A stretch of DNA of 64,000 bases from positions 4,126,501 to 4,190,500 of the forward strand of contig NZ_CP129672.1 in the NCBI RefSeq assembly GCF_030505195.1, given 5' to 3'. The notes beneath the pieces are model-generated. The model saw only the letters and a list, made by a program, of their open reading frames with translations, was not told where the DNA came from and made no database searches. Source of the stretch: Comamonas testosteroni (lineage in GTDB: Bacteria; Pseudomonadota; Gammaproteobacteria; Burkholderiales; Burkholderiaceae_C). A program made the translations under genes and the position numbers. Each line of letters starts with the position of its first letter. Position 1 is the stretch's first letter. Positions 37,296 through 45,942 of the stretch are shown here, piece after piece.

Positions 37296-38219
37296 TTACT
37301 GAGCGAATGTACCGCGCTGACGCATCAGCTCGCGGTGCAGTTGCTCGTTGCGCTCGAACGGTGCGCGGCCGTGCACATAGAAGTAGTTGTTCAGAACCAC
37401 CAGGTCGCCGGCGGGCAGGCTGACGGTGCGGGTGCCGGACGAATTCTCCATCGATTCCGACAGGTTCTGCAGATATTCGGCTTCGGCGTCGTTGGCAGGC
37501 TGCACGAACTGGTCGATGAAGGAGATCGACAGGCCGAACTCGCCGTGGAAGAACACGGGGCGCTCGACGCGCTCGTTCACGTTCTTGGAGCCCGGAGCCT
37601 TGTACAGCAGGGGCCTGGCGCCCAGCGGGTCTTGCACGAAGCGGTCCAGCTCGCTCCAGTCGTCCAGGTGCAGGAAGCGCGACTCGCCGCCCACGGCGTT
37701 TTGCTCGTCGAACTTCATCATCAGCAGCCAGTCGGTGGCCTCGGTCACGAAGGTGCCGTCGGTGTGCATGGTGAACAGACGGTAAGCCTGGCGCAGATAG
37801 GAGTCGCTGGCATCGGTGTGCTTGACCAGGAAACGTGCGTAGTACTTGTTGGACATGGAGTCGTGGTTGGCCGGGCCCAGGATGTGGCCGATGGCGGTGC
37901 CGAACTTCACGTAGTCATCGCTGTCCTGGCTCACGCCTTCCAGACCCAGCACAAAGCCGCCATGCCTGCGGTCCTTGATGATGTTCACCAGCGTCTGGCC
38001 AAAGTCGGCTCCCAGATGGGCCTTCAGGCGGCGCGCCAGGTGAAAGCGCATGAAGGGCACGTATTCGAGGTTTTGCACGTCGATATCGTGCACATCGGCC
38101 AGGAAGGCGTTCAGGGCTTCGGGGTTCAGCGTCAGTTTCAGCAAACGAGGATGCTCGGGATGGGTGCTGATCTCGTAGGCGGCAGGCTGAATCAGTTGCT
38201 GGGGGGTCGTAGCGTTCAT
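37296..38219 (-). CDS. glaH: Glutarate 2-hydroxylase (CsiD/GlaH family)
   Basis: A 307-residue Fe(II)/2-oxoglutarate dioxygenase that would hydroxylate glutarate to L-2-hydroxyglutarate. The reading closely follows E. coli CsiD: KYYARFLVKHTDASDSYLRQAYRL, the iron-binding HTDGTF, DWLLMMKFDEQNAVGG, SRFLHLDDW, IDQFVQP, and the distal histidine in NYFYVHGR with RELMRQRGTFA at the end. ATG 38219 was chosen as the natural start. A perfect inverted repeat sits 14 bp upstream and a LysR gene diverges, so it is probably induced by that regulator. Confidence 0.93.
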   Translation of the reverse strand: MNATTPQQLIQPAAYEISTHPEHPRLLKLTLNPEALNAFLADVHDIDVQNLEYVPFMRFHLARRLKAHLGADFGQTLVNIIKDRRHGGFVLGLEGVSQDSDDYVKFGTAIGHILGPANHDSMSNKYYARFLVKHTDASDSYLRQAYRLFTMHTDGTFVTEATDWLLMMKFDEQNAVGGESRFLHLDDWSELDRFVQDPLGARPLLYKAPGSKNVNERVERPVFFHGEFGLSISFIDQFVQPANDAEAEYLQNLSESMENSSGTRTVSLPAGDLVVLNNYFYVHGRAPFERNEQLHRELMRQRGTFAQ

Positions 38220-38232
38220 GGTGGGTGGGTAC

Positions 38233-38257
38233 TTCAATCAGGAATGGTGTGATTGAA
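38233..38257. promoter_or_regulatory. Inverted-repeat operator between glaH and lysR
   Basis: TTCAATCA-N9-TGATTGAA is a perfect 8-bp inverted repeat, 14 bp before glaH and about 70 bp before the divergent LysR gene. It is the best candidate for the LysR binding site. Confidence 0.7.
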
Positions 38258-38324
38258 CACTTCTTGTTTGATACGATCTACGGGGTTAAATGCATTTTTT
38301 GATAAGAATTTCAGATTAAAAACC

Positions 38325-39221
38325 ATGCTCAGCTACCGCCAACTCGAGCACTTTGTCACCGTGGCCCAGGAGCTGCATTTCTCTCGCGCCGCCGACAAGC
38401 TGGGCGTGGCCCAGTCCGCCGTCAGCGTGCAGGTGCAGCAGCTGGAGCAGCAACTGGGCGTGCGCCTGTTGCAGCGCAACAAGCGCAAGCCCATCACGCT
38501 GACCGATGCGGGGGAGCTGCTTTATGACGAAGCCGTGGCCGTGCTGCGCCATATGGAGCGGGCCCAGCAGATCGGGCAGCTGGCGGCCCAGGGCATGAGC
38601 GGCCATGTCAAGCTGGGCTATATCTCCTCGTCCGTGACTTCGGGTGTGCTGGCGCGCATGCTCACGCAGTTCCGCCCCGGCCATGAGCAGGTGCACATGC
38701 AGGTGCTGGCCATGGAGACGCCGCGCCAGTTGCAGGCGCTGCAGCAGGGCGAGATCGATGCCGGTCTGCTGCGCCCGCGCCGTCGCTACCCCGAGGGGGT
38801 CAAGGCGGTCATCGTGCACAGCGAGCCCTTCATGGTGGCGCTGGCCGAGAACCACCCGCTGGCACGCCATGAATCCATCAGCGTGGCCGATCTGCGCGGC
38901 CAGACCTTTATTGCGCCGCAGTTCATCAACGAAAGCGAAGGCTTTGCCGAGGTGCTGGCGCGGCTGGCCGAGACGGCCGGGTTTTCGGCACGCGAGGCCT
39001 ATCGCGTCAACGACTTCGTCACGGCGACCAGCCTGGCTGCTGCTGGCTACGGCATTGTGGTGCTGCCCGAGTCGAATCGGCTGCTCAATCAGCCGGGCGT
39101 GGCCTTCAGGCCGCTGCGCGACTTCAAGGAAAGCGTGCACATGGCGCTGGCCTACCGCGAGCGCGAGAACTCGCCTGCGGTGCGCGCCTTTCTGGCCGTG
39201 GCCAGAAGCTGCGCCGCGTAG
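38325..39221 (+). CDS. LysR-family regulator, divergent from glaH
   Basis: A 298-residue LysR-type regulator. The winged helix is LSYRQLEHFVTVAQELHFSRAADKLGVAQSAVSVQVQQLEQQLG, and the effector domain follows (VKLGYISSSVTSGVLARMLTQF; EIDAGLLRPRR; PFMVALAENHPLA), resembling the CatR/BenM-like subgroup. ATG 38325 begins the conserved helix. It likely responds to glutarate or a related acid, inferred only from its divergent position. Confidence 0.9.
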   Translation: MLSYRQLEHFVTVAQELHFSRAADKLGVAQSAVSVQVQQLEQQLGVRLLQRNKRKPITLTDAGELLYDEAVAVLRHMERAQQIGQLAAQGMSGHVKLGYISSSVTSGVLARMLTQFRPGHEQVHMQVLAMETPRQLQALQQGEIDAGLLRPRRRYPEGVKAVIVHSEPFMVALAENHPLARHESISVADLRGQTFIAPQFINESEGFAEVLARLAETAGFSAREAYRVNDFVTATSLAAAGYGIVVLPESNRLLNQPGVAFRPLRDFKESVHMALAYRERENSPAVRAFLAVARSCAA

Positions 39222-39284
39222 CCACGCGGCTGCGGGCAAGGGGGGAAGCTTCGGGTTCAGACTTTTTGAGTTATCTAAAATAAT

Positions 39285-39360
39285 AGCTTATAGCGCTTAT
39301 TTATATTGGATTTCAGATATAAAAGGCATTGAAATTGAGGCGTGGTAAGCGTAAACAGCT
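39285..39360. repeat. 76-bp imperfect palindromic repeat, copy A
   Basis: Begins and ends with AGCT and shares the blocks GGATTTC (positions 24-30), TGAAA (46-50) and AGCG (64-67) at identical offsets with copy B at 55783. It lies between the LysR gene and guanine deaminase. Confidence 0.65.
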
Positions 39361-39460
39361 TTGTTATTGATAGCGCGAGCGCTGGCCTGTGCGCAGCCAT
39401 ATAGCCTCTATAAGCGCTGCCGTGTTCCGCATGCAAGATCGGGCGCGTAAGCTCTGGTCC

Positions 39461-40753
39461 ATGAAAATCTATCGTAGTGCCCTGCTGCGCTTCGCCGATG
39501 ACGGCCAAGCGGTTTATGACTCCGACGCCTTGCTGGCGATTGCTCCCGATGCTGCGGGCGTGCAGCGCGTGGTGGCTGCGGGCAGTTGGCAGGCGCTGGC
39601 CCAGCAGTATCTTGAGCGCGAAGGCGTGCAAGTCATTCACCTGCCCGGCAAGCTGCTGGCGCCGGGCTTTGTCGACCTGCACATCCACTACCCGCAGACC
39701 GATGTGATCGGCGCGCCGGCCCCTGGTCTGCTGCCCTGGCTGGAGAACTACACTTTCCCGCACGAGTCGTGCTTCCACGATCGCGAATATGCCGATGGCG
39801 TGGCCGATTTCTTCATGAACGAGCTGCTGCGCAACGGCGTGACCACGGCGCTGGCCTTTGCAACCTCGCATCCGACATCAGTGGATGCCATCATGACGGC
39901 CGCGCAAAAGCGCAGCATGCGCATGATTGCCGGCAAGGTGCTGCAGGACCGCAACAGCCCCGACGGCGTGCGCGACGAGACCGAGCAAAGCCTGATCGAC
40001 ACCGAAACGCTGATCCAGCGCTGGCATGGCGTGGACCGCCTGGGCTATGCGATCACACCGCGCTTTGCGCCCACCAGCACCGAAGCGCAGCTGCGCGGTG
40101 CGGGCGAGCTGGCGGCCAGGTACGGCGATGTCTGGATTCAGTCCCATGTGGCCGAGAACCTGGACGAGATTGCCTGGGTCAAGGAGCTGTTCCCCGCCGC
40201 GCGCAGCTATCTGGCCGTCTACGACGACTTCGGTCTGATGCGCGAGCGCGCCGTCTATGCGCACAGCATCTGGCTCGATGAAACCGACCGCCAGCTCATG
40301 CATGACACACGCTCGGCGGCGGCCATCAGCCCGACCAGCAACCAGTTTCTGGCCAGTGGCTATTTCGACTACCTCAAGGCCGACCAGGCCGGCATGCTCT
40401 ACGGCCTGGCCAGCGATGTGGGCGGCGGTATGAGCTTTTCGCCGTTTCGCACCATGCAGGCCGCCTATGTGGTGGGGCGCGAGAGCCATGCCAAGCAGGG
40501 CCAGAGCCTGTCGCCGCAAAACCTGTGGTGGCAGCACACGGCAGGCGCTGCACGGGCGCTGGGCCTGCAGGGCGTGATCGGCAATCTGCAGCCTGGCTGC
40601 GAGGCCGACCTGGTCGTCATCAACCCCGGCTGCACGCCACTGCTGGCGCGCAAGACGGCCCAGGCGCGCAATCTGGACGAGCTGCTGTTTGCCATGATCA
40701 TCCTCGGGGATGACCGCCTGATTGAGCAAACCATTGTTTCTCAAGCAAAATAG
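39461..40753 (+). CDS. guaD: Guanine deaminase
   Basis: A 430-residue amidohydrolase converting guanine to xanthine and ammonia. The zinc site is PGFVDLHIHYPQTDVIG, followed by the family segment ENYTFPHESCFHD, FAPTSTEAQL, QSHVAENLDEI, YAHSIWLDE and SPTSNQFLASG, with SDVGGGMSFSPFRTM. ATG 39461 gives the natural N-terminus MKIYRSALLRF. It links to the purine block at 20-29 kb by function. It is followed by dcd after 63 bp. Confidence 0.93.
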   Translation: MKIYRSALLRFADDGQAVYDSDALLAIAPDAAGVQRVVAAGSWQALAQQYLEREGVQVIHLPGKLLAPGFVDLHIHYPQTDVIGAPAPGLLPWLENYTFPHESCFHDREYADGVADFFMNELLRNGVTTALAFATSHPTSVDAIMTAAQKRSMRMIAGKVLQDRNSPDGVRDETEQSLIDTETLIQRWHGVDRLGYAITPRFAPTSTEAQLRGAGELAARYGDVWIQSHVAENLDEIAWVKELFPAARSYLAVYDDFGLMRERAVYAHSIWLDETDRQLMHDTRSAAAISPTSNQFLASGYFDYLKADQAGMLYGLASDVGGGMSFSPFRTMQAAYVVGRESHAKQGQSLSPQNLWWQHTAGAARALGLQGVIGNLQPGCEADLVVINPGCTPLLARKTAQARNLDELLFAMIILGDDRLIEQTIVSQAK

Positions 40754-40816
40754 CGGTCTTGCGCTTGATTTGTGAGCGCACAACGCTATGAAAAATCAAG
40801 CGATACAGGACTTCTA

Positions 40817-41383
40817 ATGAGCATCAAGAGCGACAAATGGATCCGTCAGATGGCGGAGCAGCACGGCATGATCGAGCCTTTCGAGCCTGGCCAGGTGCGC
40901 CAGGTCGACGGCAAGAAGATCATCAGCTACGGCACTTCGAGCTATGGCTACGACATCCGTTGCGCCCGCGAATTCAAGGTCTTCACAAATATCCACAGCA
41001 CGGTGGTGGACCCCAAGAATTTTGACGAGAAGAGCTTTGTCGACTTCGAGGGCGACTACTGCATCATCCCGCCCAACAGCTTTGCACTGGCCCGCACGGT
41101 GGAGTACTTCCGCATTCCCCGCGACGTGCTGACCGTCTGCCTGGGCAAGAGTACTTATGCGCGCTGCGGCATCATCGTCAACGTGACGCCCTTCGAGCCC
41201 GAGTGGGAGGGCTATGTGACGCTGGAGTTCTCCAACACCACGCCGTTGCCGGCCAAGATCTATGCGGGCGAAGGCTGTGCCCAGGTGCTGTTCTTCCAGG
41301 GCGACGAGCAATGCGAAGTCAGCTACAAGGACCGCAACGGCAAGTACCAGGGCCAGCATGGCGTGACGCTGCCCAAGGCCTGA
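40817..41383 (+). CDS. dcd: dCTP deaminase
   Basis: A 188-residue enzyme deaminating dCTP to dUTP for thymidylate synthesis. Conserved stretches: [37 protein letters not shown] and the active-site region [30 protein letters not shown]. Full length for the family. It may be co-transcribed with guaD and is followed by a strong terminator. Confidence 0.96.
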   Translation: MSIKSDKWIRQMAEQHGMIEPFEPGQVRQVDGKKIISYGTSSYGYDIRCAREFKVFTNIHSTVVDPKNFDEKSFVDFEGDYCIIPPNSFALARTVEYFRIPRDVLTVCLGKSTYARCGIIVNVTPFEPEWEGYVTLEFSNTTPLPAKIYAGEGCAQVLFFQGDEQCEVSYKDRNGKYQGQHGVTLPKA

Positions 41384-41400
41384 AGCCTGTTGCCTCGCCA

Positions 41401-41432
41401 AAAAAGCCCGCTGCGGATACAGCGGGCTTTTT
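41401..41432. terminator. Bidirectional terminator after dcd and nadB
   Basis: AAAAAGCCCGCTG, loop CGGATA, CAGCGGGCTTTTT: a perfect 13-bp stem between the convergent dcd and nadB genes. Confidence 0.95.
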
Positions 41433-41459
41433 GCTTTCCTGGGAGGCTGCCGGACGCGA

Positions 41460-42986
41460 TCAGGCCGCTGCCGCCTCAAGCGCCGGGCAGTCCAGATTGC
41501 AGTGCGCGCCCACGCTGACATGGCGCTGCAGCGCCGCGTCCACCATCAGGCTGCACAGCGCCAGCTGGTTGCGCAAGGCGGGGTCGGCCCCGCGCCATTG
41601 AGCACGCCACAGCACCAGTTGCTTGGCCGCCGCAATCAGGCTGTGGTTGCTGCGCACAATGCCCACGTTGTGCAGCATGAGCTGCTGCAGCGACTGCCGC
41701 ATCTCCTGCTGGCTCTCAGCGCTCAGGCTCTTGCCGGGCTTGCGCTGCCTGCCTTGAATGGCCGCGGGCTTGTGCAGGGGCTGCTCGGCCATGCGCAGCG
41801 CGGCAGACCTGGCCATGACCACGCACTCCAGCAGCGAATTGCTGGCCAGGCGGTTGGCACCATGCAGGCCGGTGCGGGCCACCTCGCCAATCGCCCACAG
41901 CCCGGCCACGGCGGTGCGACCGTCCACATGGGCCTGCACGCCGCCGCAGGCATAGTGGGCGCAGGGCGCGACAGGAATGGGCTGGGTGGCAATGTCTATG
42001 CCGTGCGCTGCGCACAGTGCCATGACGCCGGGGAAATGCTGCTCCAGCCAGTCGCGGCTGCGGTGTGTGATGTCCAGCAGCACATGGGGCAGCTGGTGGG
42101 CCCGCATCTCGCCATCGATGGCGCGGGCCACGATGTCGCGCGGTGCCAGCTCGGCTCGCGGGTCGTGGCGCAGCATGAAGCGCTCGCCGGGCCGGCCTTG
42201 CCGGTCCGGCAGGCACAGCAGGGCTCCTTCGCCGCGCAGCGCTTCCGAGACCAGGCCCACGGACCGGCCGCCCACCTGCAAGGCCGTGGGGTGGAACTGC
42301 ATGAACTCCAGGTCGCGCACGACACAGCCCGCACGCCAGGCCATGGCAATGCCGTCGCCGGTTGCCGTGGCCGGATTGGTGGTGCTGGGGTAGATCTGGC
42401 CCATGCCGCCTGTGGCCAGCACGGTATGACTGGCCAGCATATTTTGCTGCTGGCCATCGGCATTGCGCACGCTGGCGCCCACGCAGCGCTGCTGCACGTC
42501 CTGCAGCAGCTCCATGGCGGTGCAATGCTGCAGCAAGGTGATGTGCTTCAGACGCCGGCAGGCCTGCAGCAAGGTCTGGTGCACGGCCTGCCCGGTGCGG
42601 TCGGCCGCATGCACAATGCGCCGCGCGCTGTGGCCGCCTTCGCGCGTCAGGTGCAGGCTGCCGTCGGCATGGGTGCTGAAGGGAACGCCCTGGGCCTGCA
42701 GCCAGGCGATCGCCTGGGGGCCTTGCTCCAGGATGCGGCGCACGGCAGCTTCGTCGCAGAGGCTGGCACCGGCGATCAGCGTGTCCTGCACATGGGCTTG
42801 CAGGCTGTCGCCGGGATCCAGCACGGCGGCAACGCCGCCTTGGGCCCAGGCGCTGGCGCATTCGTCGGCACTGCTTTTGCTGAGCACGGTGATGCGCAGC
42901 CTGCTGGGCAGGCTGAGCGCCAGCGTCAGGCCGGCCAGTCCGCAGCCGATGATGAGCACATCGCAGTCAGTCGGGGATTGGGGCAT
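41460..42986 (-). CDS. nadB: L-aspartate oxidase
   Basis: A 508-residue flavoenzyme oxidising L-aspartate to iminoaspartate, the first step of NAD synthesis. FAD-binding IIGCGLAGLTLALSL, the family segments SAWAQGGVAAVL, HADGSLHLTREGGHSARRIVHA, LATGGMGQIYPSTTNP, and the substrate-site stretch CAHYACGGVQAHVDGRTAVAGLWAIGEVA are present. It follows nadA after 15 bp, making a nadA-nadB operon. Confidence 0.95.
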   Translation of the reverse strand: MPQSPTDCDVLIIGCGLAGLTLALSLPSRLRITVLSKSSADECASAWAQGGVAAVLDPGDSLQAHVQDTLIAGASLCDEAAVRRILEQGPQAIAWLQAQGVPFSTHADGSLHLTREGGHSARRIVHAADRTGQAVHQTLLQACRRLKHITLLQHCTAMELLQDVQQRCVGASVRNADGQQQNMLASHTVLATGGMGQIYPSTTNPATATGDGIAMAWRAGCVVRDLEFMQFHPTALQVGGRSVGLVSEALRGEGALLCLPDRQGRPGERFMLRHDPRAELAPRDIVARAIDGEMRAHQLPHVLLDITHRSRDWLEQHFPGVMALCAAHGIDIATQPIPVAPCAHYACGGVQAHVDGRTAVAGLWAIGEVARTGLHGANRLASNSLLECVVMARSAALRMAEQPLHKPAAIQGRQRKPGKSLSAESQQEMRQSLQQLMLHNVGIVRSNHSLIAAAKQLVLWRAQWRGADPALRNQLALCSLMVDAALQRHVSVGAHCNLDCPALEAAAA

Positions 42987-43001
42987 GGTGCTTGTCCTCG
43001 C

Positions 43002-44144
43002 TCAGGCCGGACCGAAGTTCTGGAACAGAGCCGCGTCGCGTTCCAGCTCGCCGCTTGCGCGTACCGGCTGGCGCTGGGCAGCGGCAAAATCCAGCATGCG
43101 CTGTATGGGCCTGCGGGCGGCCAGGCCCAGCGTCGCATCAAGCTCGATGGCACCGCTGCGTTGCAGCAGGGCGCGCTCCACGCCCGGCAGGCTGTTCATG
43201 GCCATCCAGGGGCAGAAGGCACAGCTTTTGCAGCTGCCGCCCGTGCCAGCCGTCGGGGCAGCCAGAAAGTGCTTGCCCGGATAGCGCTGGCGCATGTCGT
43301 GAAGAATGCCCTGGTCGGTGGCGACGATAAAGGTGTCCGTGGGCAGCTTGCCCACAGCGGCAATGAGCTGGGTGGTGGAGCCCACCACATCCGCCAGTGC
43401 CGTGACTGCGGCCGGCGATTCGGGGTGAACCAGAATCGCGGCCCCGGGGTGGGCGTTGGCCAGGGCTTGCAGCTCGTCGGCCTTGAATTCGTCGTGTACC
43501 ACGCAACTGCCCTGCCACAGCAGCATGTCGGCGCCGGTCTGCTGCTGGATATGGCTGCCCAGATGGCGGTCGGGCGCCCAAAGGATTTTCTCGCCGCGTG
43601 CGTGCAGGGCGGCCACGATGTCCTGCCCTACCGAAGAGGTGACCACCCAGTCGGCCCGGGCTTTCACGGCGGCGCTGGTGTTGGCATAGACGACCACGGT
43701 GCGGTCGGGGTGAGCATCGCAGAACTGGCTGAATTCATCGGCCGGGCAGCCCAGGTCCAGCGAGCAGGTGGCATCGCCGTCGGGCATGAGCACGGTCTTG
43801 TCGGGGCTCAGGATCTTGGCGGTCTCGCCCATGAAGCGTACGCCGGCCACGATCAGGGTCTTGGCGGGATGGTTGGCACCAAAGCGCGCCATCTCCAGCG
43901 AGTCGCCCACGCAGCCGCCGGTATCGCGTGCCAGATCCTGCAGCGCACCGTCCACATAGTAGTGGGCAACCATGACGGCATTGCGCTCCTTGAGTAGAGC
44001 CTTGATGCGCTGTGCCGTCTCGCGTTGCTGCTGTCTGTCCTGCTGCGGCAGCACCCTGGCCCAGGCCTGGCCTGTGCTGCACTGGGTGCTGATGCCCGGT
44101 GCGGGCTGGTCGAATTCCACGGTTCTGATCGTCATCGTCTCCAT
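43002..44144 (-). CDS. nadA: Quinolinate synthase
   Basis: A 380-residue [4Fe-4S] enzyme joining iminoaspartate with dihydroxyacetone phosphate to quinolinate. Motifs: [61 protein letters not shown] and the C-terminal [15 protein letters not shown]; the conserved cysteines for the cluster are present. ATG 44135 is an alternative start. A perfect palindrome 25 bp upstream suggests NAD-responsive repression. Confidence 0.95.
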   Translation of the reverse strand: METMTIRTVEFDQPAPGISTQCSTGQAWARVLPQQDRQQQRETAQRIKALLKERNAVMVAHYYVDGALQDLARDTGGCVGDSLEMARFGANHPAKTLIVAGVRFMGETAKILSPDKTVLMPDGDATCSLDLGCPADEFSQFCDAHPDRTVVVYANTSAAVKARADWVVTSSVGQDIVAALHARGEKILWAPDRHLGSHIQQQTGADMLLWQGSCVVHDEFKADELQALANAHPGAAILVHPESPAAVTALADVVGSTTQLIAAVGKLPTDTFIVATDQGILHDMRQRYPGKHFLAAPTAGTGGSCKSCAFCPWMAMNSLPGVERALLQRSGAIELDATLGLAARRPIQRMLDFAAAQRQPVRASGELERDAALFQNFGPA

Positions 44145-44168
44145 CCTGAGTTGTGCTGTTAAATACTT

Positions 44169-44185
44169 ATACTCAATCTGAGTAT
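44169..44185. promoter_or_regulatory. Palindromic operator upstream of nadA
   Basis: ATACTCA-ATC-TGAGTAT is a perfect 7-bp inverted repeat with a 3-bp spacer, 25 bp before nadA. Its place and symmetry fit a NAD-metabolism repressor of the NrtR or NadQ kind; no such regulator is encoded in the window. Confidence 0.7.
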
Positions 44186-44348
44186 TATTAAAGCCGTTTT
44201 TTCTGAATTTGTCACCAGGGAGACAAATTAGGTCGGATGGCGTCGCTTTTCAGCGCAGTCGGTGCTCGGTAAAGCAATCCAGGAAATGGATGGATCGCTT
44301 ATTCATCAATGACTTGATGCTTCTGAAAAATGAGCAAATGGAGGATGT

Positions 44349-45308
44349 TCAGGCGGGCTGCCTGAGCAGGTGCTGGCGCAGTGCCAGGCGGGTGGCGGCC
44401 AGATCCCAGCCGCCCCAGCCACAGGATTTGAAGAGCACAGGCTTCGTGGAGCGAGACCAGTCCTGTTGCACCGCGGTGGCCAGCGTGGGCAGGGTGTTGA
44501 CCTCGATGCCGGCCTGCAACAGGTCGCCGGCCTCGTGTGCGGCATCGGCGGTGTCCACGACGATCTGGCCCTGGTGCAGAAAGCGCCGGCACAACTCGGG
44601 AGCCAGCTCCACCATTTGCGGCGTGAAGGCACCGACCGCGCAGACAAAGGCATCGGGTCTTGCCGCCTCATGCAGCACCACGGCCTGCGCGGGCGTGCAG
44701 GTCACAATCAGCGGGCAGTGCCGGGCGGCTTCCTCCAAGTCGTCGGCGATGCGCGCATGCAGACCCAGGTCGCGGGCCTGGTCTGCAAGCCGCTGCGCGC
44801 TGCTGGCGCTGCGCGAGTGAATCCAGACCTCCTGCGTGCCAAGCCCCTGGGCAAAAGCCTGCAGATGGGCGCTGCCCTGCACGCCGGCACCGACGATGAG
44901 CAGCGGGCCTTGGGGCTTGGGGGCCAGGCGGCGCGCTGCCAGCAGCGATACGGCTGCGGTGCGTCTGGCCGTGACGGTGGGGCCGTCCAGAATCAGCTGA
45001 CGCACTCCTGTTGATGCATCAAAAACCACGATATCGCCCTGAATGGTAGGTCTGCCCACCTGGGCATTGCCTGGCGTGAAGCTGATGAGCTTGGTCATGA
45101 CTACCTGGCCATCGGTGGCCGGCATGCAGAACAGGCAATTGCCGGAAGCGGTGGGCATGACGATGCGTGGCGGAACCGAGACACTGCCACTGTTTTGCAG
45201 CTGGCGCAAAAGTGCTTCGATCTCATCGGCCAGGTCGGTCCATGGCAGCAGTGCGGCAGTGGCGCGGGCGTTCAGAGACGCTGTCGAAGGCGGGGTCTGG
45301 GCATTCAT
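44349..45308 (-). CDS. Ornithine cyclodeaminase/mu-crystallin family protein
   Basis: A 319-residue NAD(P)-binding enzyme. The cofactor fold is LLIVGAGVQGSAHLQAFAQGLG with IHSRSASSAQ after the second strand, which favours NADPH; VTARRTAAVSLLAARRLA and GAFTPQMVEL are family segments. Members include ornithine cyclodeaminase and delta1-pyrroline-2-carboxylate (or piperideine-2-carboxylate) reductase; the latter is more common where no arginine genes adjoin, as here. ATG 45308 begins MNAQTPPS. Confidence 0.85.
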   Translation of the reverse strand: MNAQTPPSTASLNARATAALLPWTDLADEIEALLRQLQNSGSVSVPPRIVMPTASGNCLFCMPATDGQVVMTKLISFTPGNAQVGRPTIQGDIVVFDASTGVRQLILDGPTVTARRTAAVSLLAARRLAPKPQGPLLIVGAGVQGSAHLQAFAQGLGTQEVWIHSRSASSAQRLADQARDLGLHARIADDLEEAARHCPLIVTCTPAQAVVLHEAARPDAFVCAVGAFTPQMVELAPELCRRFLHQGQIVVDTADAAHEAGDLLQAGIEVNTLPTLATAVQQDWSRSTKPVLFKSCGWGGWDLAATRLALRQHLLRQPA

Positions 45309-45469
45309 GGGCAGTAGTCGTATGGGGGGCGGGGGACAGGCCTCTGAGCTTACAGAATTGCAAGCCCAGCGCGATGTTGACCGACAGAGTGTCGCAGCAC
45401 GAACGCTTTTGGCGAAGGCTGGCAGCGCGCACAATAGCCACTGTCTTATTCACCGATTCTGTCGCACAC

Positions 45470-45799
45470 ATGTTTGGTTTTTCTCCCCGCTCCGGGCAAC
45501 GCAAGGACCCTACCTGGACACAAGCGCCTTCCAGCCGTGGTCACGTCGAGCCTGTCTGGCGGGATGGCGGCTCGGCTGCGAGTTATGAGCCGACCCAGCA
45601 GCAGGCGGCAGCACCGCGCAAATCCTCTTCGGCCAGGCTCTGGGCATCGGCCGTCCTGGCGGTGATGGGCCTGCTGGCAGTGGCCTTTCTGTTTCTGAGC
45701 ATGGTCGATGTGGTGGAGAAGCAGGTGGCCCGCAACCAGCCTCAGTCCACGCCTGGCACGCCGGGCGTGAGCCAGATCTCCACGCCTGCCGGCCGCTGA
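45470..45799 (+). CDS. Small single-pass membrane protein, unknown function
   Basis: A 109-residue protein I do not recognise. An N-terminal polar region rich in Ser, Gln and Pro is followed by one membrane helix (ASAVLAVMGLLAVAFLFLSMVDVV) and a Gln/Pro-rich tail. No ribosome binding site is evident, so the start is uncertain. It diverges from the cyclodeaminase-like gene and precedes the metallopeptidase by 143 bp. Base use in all three codon positions looks like that of real genes here. Confidence 0.5.
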   Translation: MFGFSPRSGQRKDPTWTQAPSSRGHVEPVWRDGGSAASYEPTQQQAAAPRKSSSARLWASAVLAVMGLLAVAFLFLSMVDVVEKQVARNQPQSTPGTPGVSQISTPAGR

Positions 45800-45942
45800 A
45801 CACCAGGCCAAACGTCAACAATGCTGCGTTGCAGCTTGACAGAGGTGGCAAAAGCACAGCTTGATACCTCCACTCGTAGCCGCAGCCCTTAATATCGCCA
45901 CCCGGCGCAGGCCGCGTGCAATACAGCAAAGGAGTAAGCACC

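Noticed and set aside
41502-43997. An 831-codon open frame on the plus strand opposite nadB and nadA
   Set aside because: It is antisense to two clearly conserved genes, is rich in His, Gln, Ala and Gly as GC-rich shadows are, and matches no family I know.
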